NCBI RefSeq assembly: GCF_022627955.1
Contig: NZ_JABXGD010000008.1
Coordinates: 62,001-126,000, forward strand
Origin: Microbacterium sp. C5A9
GTDB lineage: Bacteria; Actinomycetota; Actinomycetes; Actinomycetales; Microbacteriaceae
Direction: 5' to 3'
DNA: 64,000 bases
Shown: piece after piece, positions 28,024 through 36,089 of the stretch
How positions within the stretch are numbered: position 1 is the stretch's first letter
How the letters are laid out: the number at the start of each line of letters is the position of its first letter
Position numbers and translations under genes: made by a program
Notes under the pieces: model-generated
What the model saw: only the letters and a program-made list of their open reading frames with translations
Databases searched by the model: none
What the model was told of the DNA's origin: nothing

Positions 28024-29521
28024 GCGGGCCGTTGGCCTCCAGCAGCTCCTGCGTGAACGGATGCTGCGGCGAGGCGAAGACATCCGCGACCGCGCCCTGC
28101 TCGACGATGACGCCGTCCTGCATCACCAGCACGTCGTCGGCGACGGCACCGACGACGTCGAGGTCGTGGGACACGAAGACCATGGTCAGCTGACGCTCGC
28201 GCTGCAGCCGCAGCAGGAGCTGCAGCACGCGCTCCCGCACCGAGGGATCCAGAGCCGACACGGGTTCGTCCAGCACCAGCACCTCGGGCTCGGCGGCCAG
28301 GGCCCGAGCGATCGCCGCACGCTGACGCTGCCCGCCCGAGAGGGCGATGGGTCGGCGTCTCGCGAGCGCGGGGTCGAGGTCGACTTCCGCGAGCAGTTCC
28401 GAGACGCGCGCCGCCCTGTGCCGCCGGGGCACCCCGCCCGCGGCGAGCGCCTCCCTCAGCGACCGACCGATGGTCCATCGGGGGTCGAACGCGCCGAGCG
28501 GGTTCTGGTGCACGAGCTGCACCCTGTGCTCCCCGATCCAGCGGAGCCCTCCGTCGTCCGGCTGCTCGACGCCGACGATCATCCGGGCGAGGGTCGTCTT
28601 GCCCGAGCCGGATTCGCCGACGATGCCGAGGGTGCGTCCCTCGGGCACGGCGAACGACGCTTCTCTCACCGCCGTGCTCCCGCCGAACGTCTTGCTCGCG
28701 CCCGTGACGACGAGCACGGGAGAGGCATCGCCGTCCGGGGTCGTACGCGGCTCGTGCATCGTCGCGGCGATCAGCTGCCGGGTGTAGTCGTGCTGCGGCG
28801 ACTCGAGCACGTCGGCCACCGCCCCGGACTCGACCACCACACCGCCCCGCATGACCAGCACCCGATCGGCGACCCGACGCACGGCCGCGAAGTCGTGGCT
28901 GATGAAGACGACGGCGGTCCCGGCATCGGCGATCTCGCGGAGCAGCCCCAGTATCCGAGCCTGCACCGTCGCGTCGAGCGCCGTGGTCGGCTCATCCGCG
29001 ATGAGGACGGCCGGCTCGGCGGCGATGGCAGACGCGATGAGGGCCCGCTGACGGAGTCCGCCGGACAGCTCGTGCGGGTACTGCCGGGCTCTGCGGTCGG
29101 CATCCGGCATCCAGACGCGATGCAGCAGCTCCTGCACCCTCTCGCGCAGCGCCGCTCGCCCCGACACGAGGCCGTGGAGGCGCAGCGGCTCGGCGATCTC
29201 CGAGCCCACCCGCTGCAGGGGATCGAGCGACACGAGAGCATCCTGCGAGACGAGGGCGATGGCGGCACCACGCAGCGCGCGCCACCGCCGTTCCCCGAAC
29301 CGTGCGACGTCCGTTCCGTCGACGACGAGCCGATCGAACCTCACGCGGGCGTCTGCGGACGTCAGCCCCAGCAGCGCACGGGCGGTGAGAGACTTCCCCG
29401 CCCCGGACTCGCCCACGATGGCGACGCACTCGCCGGGCGACACCGTCATCGAGACCCCGTCGACCACCGGCGCACCGCCGAAGTCGATGCGCAGCCCCTC
29501 CAGGTCCAGCGCCGCGGTCAT
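28013..29521 (-). CDS. Fused peptide ABC transporter ATPase (DppD-DppF type)
   Basis: A 502-residue protein with two complete nucleotide-binding domains. Domain 1: Walker A GESGAGKS near 37-44, signature LSGGLRQRA near 150, Walker B VLIADEPTTALD near 170. Domain 2: Walker A GESGSGKTT near 302-310, signature LSGGQRQRA near 405, Walker B VLVLDEPVSALD near 427. Both have the switch His (FISHD, FVSHD). Usually these are two genes; here they are one chain. ATG 29521 overlaps the permease stop. It powers the dipeptide/oligopeptide/nickel-type importer encoded just upstream. Confidence 0.95.
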   Translation of the reverse strand: MTAALDLEGLRIDFGGAPVVDGVSMTVSPGECVAIVGESGAGKSLTARALLGLTSADARVRFDRLVVDGTDVARFGERRWRALRGAAIALVSQDALVSLDPLQRVGSEIAEPLRLHGLVSGRAALRERVQELLHRVWMPDADRRARQYPHELSGGLRQRALIASAIAAEPAVLIADEPTTALDATVQARILGLLREIADAGTAVVFISHDFAAVRRVADRVLVMRGGVVVESGAVADVLESPQHDYTRQLIAATMHEPRTTPDGDASPVLVVTGASKTFGGSTAVREASFAVPEGRTLGIVGESGSGKTTLARMIVGVEQPDDGGLRWIGEHRVQLVHQNPLGAFDPRWTIGRSLREALAAGGVPRRHRAARVSELLAEVDLDPALARRRPIALSGGQRQRAAIARALAAEPEVLVLDEPVSALDPSVRERVLQLLLRLQRERQLTMVFVSHDLDVVGAVADDVLVMQDGVIVEQGAVADVFASPQHPFTQELLEANGPLSP

Positions 29522-30330
29522 GACGTCCGCCCTTCGGCCCTGGCGCGCAGCACCCTGCCGACGATCGTCGCGGAGATCACCGTGAGGGTGATCGCGATGC
29601 CGGGGAAGACGGCGACCCACCAGGCCTGACCGAGCACGTTGCGTCCTCCGGCGAGCATGAGGCCCCACTCAGGGGTCGGCTCCGACGGGCCGAGTCCGAG
29701 GAAGCTGAGACCGGCCGCGGCGAGGATGCTCGATCCGATGCCGATCGTCGCGAGGACGCTGAGGGAGCCGAGCACGGCGGGCACCACATGCCGGACGAAG
29801 GCGGGAACGGGACGCACGCCGAGGATGCGCGCCGCTTCGACATGCTCCGCACTGCGCATCGTGCGCGTCTGCACTCGGGCGAGGCGGATGTACACGGGCA
29901 CGGCCGCGAGTGTCACGGCGATCGCGATGTTGACCGGTCCCGGCCCGAGCACCGCCACGACGACGAGCGCGACGAGGAACTCGGGGAATGCCATCAGCAC
30001 GTCATTCACTCGCATGAGCGCCGCGTCGACTCCGCGGGGCGCGAGTCCCGCGAGGGCTCCGACGAGAAGCCCGACCACGAGCGCGATGCCTGTGGCGAGG
30101 AGGCCGATGCCGACCGAGCGCCCGGCCCCGTGAACCACCCGGGAGTAGACGTCACGGCCGCTCTGGTCGGTGCCGAAGAGGTGTTCGGCGCTGGGCGGCT
30201 GCAGCGACGCACGCACATCGGTCTGCAGCGGGTCGTGCGTGGCGAGGACTCCGGGGAAGGCCGCGGCGAAGGCGAGCACCAACAGCACGGCGACCGCGCA
30301 CCAGAGCAGCACGACCTGAGCGCGCCTCAT
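29518..30330 (-). CDS. ABC transporter permease (DppC type)
   Basis: A 270-residue permease from ATG 30330, overlapping the dppB-like stop by 4 nt. It starts with one TM helix (VVLLWCAVAVLLVLAFAAAFPG), contains HLFGTDQSGRDVYSRVVHGAGRS near 50-72, which is standard for DppC/OppC, and the EAA-type loop EAARILGVRPVPAFVRHVVPAV near 160-180. About six helices in all. The substrate class cannot be specified beyond peptide/nickel-type. Confidence 0.92.
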   Translation of the reverse strand: MRRAQVVLLWCAVAVLLVLAFAAAFPGVLATHDPLQTDVRASLQPPSAEHLFGTDQSGRDVYSRVVHGAGRSVGIGLLATGIALVVGLLVGALAGLAPRGVDAALMRVNDVLMAFPEFLVALVVVAVLGPGPVNIAIAVTLAAVPVYIRLARVQTRTMRSAEHVEAARILGVRPVPAFVRHVVPAVLGSLSVLATIGIGSSILAAAGLSFLGLGPSEPTPEWGLMLAGGRNVLGQAWWVAVFPGIAITLTVISATIVGRVLRARAEGRTS

Positions 30331-31268
30331 CGCCCACCTCCGCGTTCGGCCCGCAGACGGGGATCGATGAGCGGATGCAGCAGCTCGATCACGAGGTTCA
30401 CGGCCACGAAGACGAGGGCGCTGAGCAGGATGATGCCGGTGATCACGGGAAGATCGCGGTTGGTGATGGCCGCGAGGGTCACGCGGCCGAGACCTGCACG
30501 GGCGAACACCGTCTCGACGAGCACGGCTCCTCCGAGCACCGATCCGGTCAGATAGGCCGCCAGGGTCACCGCATTGGCGGCTCCGTGGCGCAGGCCGTGG
30601 CGCAGCGTGAACCACGAGGGACCCGCTCCTCGTGCACGCACGGTCTCGGCGAACGGCATCCGCTCGGCCTGCACGAGACCGTCGCGCAGCACCTGACTGA
30701 GCAGCGCCGCCACCGGCAGCGCCAGGGTGATCGCCGGCAGCACGATCGTCGCCGGGTTCCGGGCGCCCGACACGGGGAACCACCCGAGACCGAAGGCGAA
30801 GACGCTCAGCAGGATCAGCCCGATCCAGAACACCGGCGACGACAGGATGACGAGTTCGACGCCCGCGGCGACAGCGCGCCCGACCCGACCGCGTACGAGC
30901 AGAGCGACGGCCAGTGCGAGCAGCACGGCGATCACGAGGGCCAGCGCGGACAACTGCAGCGTCGCGCCGAGCTGGCGGCCGATGACCTCGGTCACGGGCA
31001 TGCGCAGCTGGTACGACTCGCCCAGGTCTCCCCGCGCGAGCTGCCCGATGAACGCGACGTACTGCTCGAGGGGCGGACGATCGAGACCGAGTTCGGCGCG
31101 GATGCCGTCCTTGACGGCCTCGCTGACCTGCGCCTGCGGTCCGAGCATCACCGACACCGGGTCGCCGGGGACCACGCGGAACGCGAGGAACACCAGGGTC
31201 GCCGCGCCCCAGAGCACGATCACGACGGATGCCGCGAGGCCGGCGATGCGGATGAGCGCTGCCTTCAC
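30327..31268 (-). CDS. ABC transporter permease (DppB type)
   Basis: A 313-residue permease. N-terminal TM helix at 8-28, then VVPGDPVSVMLG near 33-44, the GDLGESYQLRMPVTEVIGRQLGATLQL family segment near 80-105, and the EAA loop TVRARGAGPSWFTLRHGLRHGAAN near 200-223. Six TM helices are expected. It lies downstream of the substrate-binding protein gene after about 100 nt with a hairpin. Confidence 0.93.
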   Translation of the reverse strand: MKAALIRIAGLAASVVIVLWGAATLVFLAFRVVPGDPVSVMLGPQAQVSEAVKDGIRAELGLDRPPLEQYVAFIGQLARGDLGESYQLRMPVTEVIGRQLGATLQLSALALVIAVLLALAVALLVRGRVGRAVAAGVELVILSSPVFWIGLILLSVFAFGLGWFPVSGARNPATIVLPAITLALPVAALLSQVLRDGLVQAERMPFAETVRARGAGPSWFTLRHGLRHGAANAVTLAAYLTGSVLGGAVLVETVFARAGLGRVTLAAITNRDLPVITGIILLSALVFVAVNLVIELLHPLIDPRLRAERGGGR

Positions 31269-31293
31269 CGTTCGCGCCCTCTCGAGAGTTCCT

Positions 31294-31318
31294 GAGCGCC
31301 CTGCGGCCCGCGGCGCTC
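31294..31318 (-). other. Intercistronic hairpin in the ABC operon
   Basis: GAGCGCC/GGCGCTC stem (31294-31300 with 31312-31318), no T-run, between the binding-protein and permease genes. It could protect the upstream mRNA or lower downstream expression, as is common in ABC operons. Confidence 0.45.
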
Positions 31319-31371
31319 GCTCACGAACGATACCGCAGCGATGGACCGGAGGGCGCTCGACGACGCAGGCG

Positions 31372-32982
31372 TCAGCCGACGCTCACGTCGTAGAACAGCG
31401 GGCGCCCGTACAGGTCGTAGTCGAGACCGCTGACGCGCTCGCCCACCGCGGTGATGGCCGACGGGCTGTAGAGCGGCACGATGGCCGTGTACTCGGCATT
31501 CCACTCCTGCAGCTGCGTGTAGATCGCGTTGCGCTGGTCCTGATCGCTCGACGCGACGGCCTGGTCGAGCAGGGTGTCGATCTCGGGGTCCGTGACCTGC
31601 GAGGCGTTCTGGAATCCATCGGTGTGCAGGTGCGCGCGCAGGAAGTCCGGGTCGACGCCGGAGAATCCCCAGTCGGTGAGATCGAACGTCTTCGGGCCGT
31701 ACTGCTCGTTGTACGCGCCGGGCTCGAGGACCTCGCGGACGACCTCGAAGCCGATCCCCGTGAGGTCGGACTGGATCGCGTTGGCGAGAGCCGCCCTGTC
31801 ATCGGGGACCGGCGTCCAGGCGATCCACCGGGCGGACAGACGCTGCCCGTCCTTCATGCGGATGCCGTCGGTGTCGCGCTCGGTCCACCCGGCGTCGTCG
31901 AGCAGCGCGTTCGCCGCGCTCTGATCGAACGCCCAGGTGCCCTCGAGAGACGCGTCGTATCCGGGCGTGGTCGATCCGAGCACGCTCCACGCACGGGGGA
32001 ACTGGTCGAAGAAGATCTCCTCGACCGCCGCATCGATGTCGATCCCGCGCGCGAACGCCTGGCGCACCTTCTCATCGGCGAAGACGCCGTTCTTCTCGTT
32101 GAGGTACAGCGAGTAGGGCAGTCCCGGGTACTCGATCGAGTCGACCGTGATGCCGTCGCCGAGGTCACCCGCGAGGTTCGGCGGGATGTTGCTCGCGAGA
32201 TCCGCCTCGCCGCTCTGCACGACGCCCGTGCGCACGGACGCCTCCGGCTGGATCTCGACGCGCAGGGTCTCGACCGTCGGCGCCTCCTCGCCGTGCGGGC
32301 CCCAGGCGTAGTCGTCGTTGCGCGTGTAGACGAGTTCCTGATCCGGCGTGTACTCGGTCAGCTCGTACGGACCGGTGCCGACCGTGACCCCGGGACCCCC
32401 GGCCTTCAGCTGGTCGGCGGAATCGGCGAGGACCGCCGGCGAGTAGAAGCCGAGCTGCGGAGTGCTCGCCGCCTGGAGGAACGGCGCATAGGGCTGGGTG
32501 AAGCTGACCTTCACCGTGTGGTCGTCGACCACCTCGGTGCCCTCGTAGAAGTCCGCGCCCAGCATGGACGCCGCCTGCGCCGACTCCGTCTCGGGGTCGA
32601 CGATGCGATCGAAGTTCGCCTTGACCGCTTCGGCGTCGAACGGCTCGCCGTCGGTGAAGGTGACGTCGTCACGCAGCGTGAACGTGTACTCGGTGCTGTC
32701 GTCCGAGACCTTCCAGTCCTTCGCGAGCCACGGCACGAACGAGCCGTCGTCCTCCTGGAACACCAGGGAGTCGAGCACCGCTCGCTGCACCATCCCCGAG
32801 ACGTCCAGCTGGCTGACCTGCGGGTCCATGTGGCCGGCCGACAGGTTCGCACCCTCGATCGACCAGACGAGCTCGCCGCCCTCGGACTCGGATGACGGTG
32901 CGGCGCAGGAGCTGAGAAGGAGTGCGCTCACGGCGACGGTGGCGCCGAGCGGGATCGCGCGGCGCAGGAAGGAGATGGGCAT
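31372..32982 (-). CDS. Peptide ABC transporter substrate-binding lipoprotein (SBP family 5)
   Basis: A 536-residue lipoprotein starting MPISFLRRAIPLG at ATG 32982. The lipobox is LLLSSC with Cys26 as the anchored residue. SBP_bac_5 features follow: AKDWKVSDDSTEYTFTLRDDVTFTDGEPF near 95-125, the FAQPYAPFL-like FTQPYAPFLQA near 160, and a C-terminal region ending LYGRPLFYDVSVG. It delivers peptides or a similar ligand to the two permeases. First gene of a four-gene operon. Confidence 0.94.
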   Translation of the reverse strand: MPISFLRRAIPLGATVAVSALLLSSCAAPSSESEGGELVWSIEGANLSAGHMDPQVSQLDVSGMVQRAVLDSLVFQEDDGSFVPWLAKDWKVSDDSTEYTFTLRDDVTFTDGEPFDAEAVKANFDRIVDPETESAQAASMLGADFYEGTEVVDDHTVKVSFTQPYAPFLQAASTPQLGFYSPAVLADSADQLKAGGPGVTVGTGPYELTEYTPDQELVYTRNDDYAWGPHGEEAPTVETLRVEIQPEASVRTGVVQSGEADLASNIPPNLAGDLGDGITVDSIEYPGLPYSLYLNEKNGVFADEKVRQAFARGIDIDAAVEEIFFDQFPRAWSVLGSTTPGYDASLEGTWAFDQSAANALLDDAGWTERDTDGIRMKDGQRLSARWIAWTPVPDDRAALANAIQSDLTGIGFEVVREVLEPGAYNEQYGPKTFDLTDWGFSGVDPDFLRAHLHTDGFQNASQVTDPEIDTLLDQAVASSDQDQRNAIYTQLQEWNAEYTAIVPLYSPSAITAVGERVSGLDYDLYGRPLFYDVSVG

Positions 32983-33030
32983 GCTGTTCCTCGGGAGGGA
33001 ATGCGGGAGACGACGCGGATGCATCAGTTC

Positions 33031-33050
33031 TTGGACTCGATCCAATTCTA
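33031..33050 (-). promoter_or_regulatory. Promoter of the ABC operon with adjoining inverted repeat
   Basis: TAGAAT (-10, minus, 33045-33050) is directly followed by TTGGA-TCGAG-TCCAA (33031-33045), whose arms span the expected transcript start near 33038. This arrangement would suit a repressor site; no regulator gene is adjacent. Confidence 0.4.
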
Positions 33051-33115
33051 GATCCCCGCGGACGCACCGGCGCTCGCTCGGGACACGGCGGAACTCCACA
33101 TCCGTGGGACGCGAT

Positions 33116-33121
33116 TAGACT
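33116..33121 (+). promoter_or_regulatory. -10 element for valS
   Basis: TAGACT, giving a leader of about 60 nt with a GAGGAGACC ribosome binding site. I find no T-box in this leader. Confidence 0.45.
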
Positions 33122-33186
33122 GTGGGGCACAACCCACACTCAGGCACGCTCACACAGTGCCGCATACATCGCTCGAGGAGACCTCC

Positions 33187-35781
33187 ATGTCCGTGATTCC
33201 CGACAAGCCCGTGCTCGAAGGCCTCGAAGCGAAGTGGGGAGAGACGTGGTCCGAGCAGGGGACCTACCTGTTCGATCGTCTCCGCGCCGCGCAGTCCGGC
33301 CGTGAGGGTGTCTACTCGATCGACACTCCTCCGCCGACGGCATCCGGCAGCCTGCACATCGGTCACGTGTTCTCGTACACGCACACCGACGTCAAGGCGC
33401 GATTCGAGCGCATGCGCGGCAAGACCGTCTTCTACCCGATGGGCTGGGACGACAACGGTCTGCCCACCGAGCGCCGCGTCCAGAACTACTACGGCGTGCG
33501 CTGCGACCCGACGCTTCCCTACCAGGACGACTTCACGCCGCCGTTCGAGGGCGGCGACAACAAGTCCAGCCGCGCCGCCGACCAGGTGCCGATCAGCCGT
33601 CGCAACTTCATCGAGCTGTGCGAGCGCCTCACGATCGAAGACGAGAAGCAGTTCGAGGCTCTCTTCCGCCAGCTCGGCCTCAGCGTCGACTGGACGCAGA
33701 CGTATCGCACGATCTCCGACGACACGATCCGGCAGAGCCAGCTGGCTTTCCTGCGCAACCTCGAGCGCGGCGAGGCCTGCCAGTCCCTCGCGCCGACCCT
33801 GTGGGACATCGACTTCCGCTCCGCCATCGCGCAGGCCGAACTCGAGGACCGCGACCAGCAGGCCGCGTACCACACCATCGACTTCCCGTTCGCGGACGGC
33901 TCGGGCTCGATCACGATCGAGACGACGCGTCCCGAACTGCTGCCGGCCTGCATCGCGATCGTGACGCACCCCGAGGGGCCGCACAAGGATCTGATCGGCA
34001 CGAAGGTGCGCACGCCGTTCTTCGGCGCCGAGATCGAGATCCACGGCCACCACCTCGCCCAGCCCGACAAGGGCACGGGCGCCGCCATGGTCTGCACCTT
34101 CGGCGACGTGACCGACATCATCTGGTGGCGCGAGCTGCGCACCGCCGCCGGGGCGGATCTCCCGAACATGACCACGATCGGCCTCGACGGCCGTTTCCTG
34201 CCGTCCGCGCCCTCGATCGTCGCGAACGCCGAGGCCATCGAGTGGTACGAGACGGAGCTCGCAGGCAAGACCGTGTTCTCCGCCCGCAAGGCGATCGTCG
34301 AGAAGCTGCAGGAGACCGGCGACATGACCGCGGTCGGCAAGCCTTTCAACCACGCGGTGAAGTTCTTCGAGAAGGGCGACCGTCCGCTCGAGATCGTGTC
34401 GACGCGGCAGTGGTACATCCGCAACGGCGCCCGCGATGCGAAGCTCCGTGACGAGCTGCTCGCACACGGCACCGAGCTCGCGTGGCATCCGGAGTTCATG
34501 CGCGTGCGCTACGAGAACTGGGTCGGCGGGCTCACCGGAGACTGGCTGGTGTCGCGCCAGCGCTTCTTCGGCGTGCCGATCCCGCTCTGGTACGGACTCG
34601 ACGAGAACGGCGACCGCGACTACGACCGCGTGCTCGCCCCCGACCACGCGTCGCTCCCCATCGACCCGACCACCGACGTTCCGGCGGGATACACCGAAGA
34701 CCAGCGGGGTGCAGCCGGCGGCTTCGAAGCCGAGGCGGACATCCTCGACACCTGGGCGACCTCGTCGCTGACGCCTCAGCTCGCCGGCGGATGGCAGCGC
34801 GATGAGGAGCTGTGGCAGCTCACGGCTCCGTTCGACCTGCGTCCGCAGGGTCAGGACATCATCCGCACCTGGCTCTTCTCGACCATGCTGCGCTCGACTC
34901 TCGAAGACGGCCGCTCACCGTGGCGGAATGCCGCGATCTCCGGCTTCATCGTCGACCCCGACCGCAAGAAGATGTCGAAGTCGAAGGGCAACGTCGTGAC
35001 CCCGGCCGACATCCTCGAGACCCACGGGTCGGATGCGGTCCGCTACTGGGCCGCGTCCAGCCGTCTGGGCATGGACGCTGCCTTCGACCCGCAGAACCCG
35101 ACGCAGGTCAAGATCGGCCGCCGCCTCGCGATCAAGGTGCTCAACGCGGCGAAGTTCGTGCTGTCGTTCCCGGTGCCCGAGGGCGCACAGGTCACCCACG
35201 CGCTCGACGCATCGATGCTGACGGCCCTCGACGCCGTGATCGTCGAGGCCACCAGGGCGTTCGAGAACTACGACCAGGCGAAGGCACTCGAAGTCACCGA
35301 GGCGTTCTTCTGGACGTTCTGCGACGACTACCTCGAGCTCGTGAAGGAGCGCGCGTACAACCAGAACGACACCGGTCAGGCGTCCGCGGCCCTCGCGCTG
35401 CGCCTGGCACTGTCGACACTGCTGCGTCTGCTCGCCCCGATCATCTCGTTCGCGACCGAGGAGGTGTGGTCGTGGTTCGAAGAGGGCTCCGTGCACACCG
35501 CCTCGTGGCCCGAGCCCCTCGGCATCGAGGGCGACACGGCGGTGCTGTCGGCGGCGAGCGAGGCGCTGATCGGCATCCGTCGCGCCAAGACCGAGGCGAA
35601 GGCCTCCCAGAAGACGCCGGTCTCGCGTGCGGCCATCGCCGCTCCGGCGGCCAAGCTCGAGTCGCTGCGAGCCGCGGCCGACGACCTCCGTGCCGTGGGC
35701 CGCATCGCCGAGCTCGAGTTCACGGAGGCCGAGGAGTTCGCCGTCACCGCGATCGAGCTCGCCCCGGTCGAGGGCGCCTGA
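33187..35781 (+). CDS. valS: Valyl-tRNA synthetase
   Basis: An 864-residue class I synthetase starting MSVIPDKPVLEGLEAKW. HIGH is in SGSLHIGHVFSYTH at about 55-60, GWDDNGLP near 84, and KMSKS in DRKKMSKSKGNV near 597-603. The anticodon-binding domain covers about 680-800 and the C-terminus lacks the long coiled coil of E. coli ValS, as in one bacterial subclass. Stop overlaps the next start (TGATG). Confidence 0.97.
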   Translation: MSVIPDKPVLEGLEAKWGETWSEQGTYLFDRLRAAQSGREGVYSIDTPPPTASGSLHIGHVFSYTHTDVKARFERMRGKTVFYPMGWDDNGLPTERRVQNYYGVRCDPTLPYQDDFTPPFEGGDNKSSRAADQVPISRRNFIELCERLTIEDEKQFEALFRQLGLSVDWTQTYRTISDDTIRQSQLAFLRNLERGEACQSLAPTLWDIDFRSAIAQAELEDRDQQAAYHTIDFPFADGSGSITIETTRPELLPACIAIVTHPEGPHKDLIGTKVRTPFFGAEIEIHGHHLAQPDKGTGAAMVCTFGDVTDIIWWRELRTAAGADLPNMTTIGLDGRFLPSAPSIVANAEAIEWYETELAGKTVFSARKAIVEKLQETGDMTAVGKPFNHAVKFFEKGDRPLEIVSTRQWYIRNGARDAKLRDELLAHGTELAWHPEFMRVRYENWVGGLTGDWLVSRQRFFGVPIPLWYGLDENGDRDYDRVLAPDHASLPIDPTTDVPAGYTEDQRGAAGGFEAEADILDTWATSSLTPQLAGGWQRDEELWQLTAPFDLRPQGQDIIRTWLFSTMLRSTLEDGRSPWRNAAISGFIVDPDRKKMSKSKGNVVTPADILETHGSDAVRYWAASSRLGMDAAFDPQNPTQVKIGRRLAIKVLNAAKFVLSFPVPEGAQVTHALDASMLTALDAVIVEATRAFENYDQAKALEVTEAFFWTFCDDYLELVKERAYNQNDTGQASAALALRLALSTLLRLLAPIISFATEEVWSWFEEGSVHTASWPEPLGIEGDTAVLSAASEALIGIRRAKTEAKASQKTPVSRAAIAAPAAKLESLRAAADDLRAVGRIAELEFTEAEEFAVTAIELAPVEGA

Positions 35782-35996
35782 TGCAGCTGGGCACGCGCTG
35801 GGCCGCCGGCGCCGAGCCGCCGGCATCCGTGCCGGCGCTTCTGCGACCGGCGATCGCCGAGGTCGAGTCGCGCGGCCTCGTCGGCCACTGGACGCTCACG
35901 TGGCTCGAAGGCCGCGCGATCGCCGAGCTCGATGCGGGCTGGGAGGTCGTGCAGACCTCGACCGGTGACGTGATCGCCCGCCCGTTCCAGGACTGA
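35781..35996 (+). CDS. Hypothetical protein, 71 residues, coupled to valS
   Basis: A 71-residue soluble protein whose ATG overlaps the valS stop by one base. It begins MQLGTRWAAGAEPPASVPALL and contains WTLTWLEGRAIAELDAG, then EVVQTSTGDVIARPFQD. It looks like a single small alpha/beta domain. I do not recognise it. A strong hairpin terminator follows 24 nt after the stop. Confidence 0.75.
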   Translation: MQLGTRWAAGAEPPASVPALLRPAIAEVESRGLVGHWTLTWLEGRAIAELDAGWEVVQTSTGDVIARPFQD

Positions 35997-36020
35997 TCCG
36001 GTCCGCCGCAGTCCCTGACG

Positions 36021-36053
36021 AGACCCTCCGCTGCCCTCGGCGACGGAGGGTCT
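36021..36053 (+). terminator. Terminator after the valS unit
   Basis: 10-bp perfect stem (36021-36030 with 36044-36053), loop of 13 nt. Confidence 0.75.
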
Positions 36054-36077
36054 CGGTCGTCCGGCGACGCCGGTGAT

Positions 36078-36083
36078 TAGGCT
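36078..36083 (+). promoter_or_regulatory. -10 element for leaderless M3 peptidase gene
   Basis: TAGGCT, exactly 6 nt before ATG 36090. Confidence 0.5.
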
Positions 36084-36089
36084 CGAGCC

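Noticed and set aside
33122-33186. A T-box leader on valS.
   Set aside because: The leader is only about 60 nt and lacks a GGUACCGCG-type motif.
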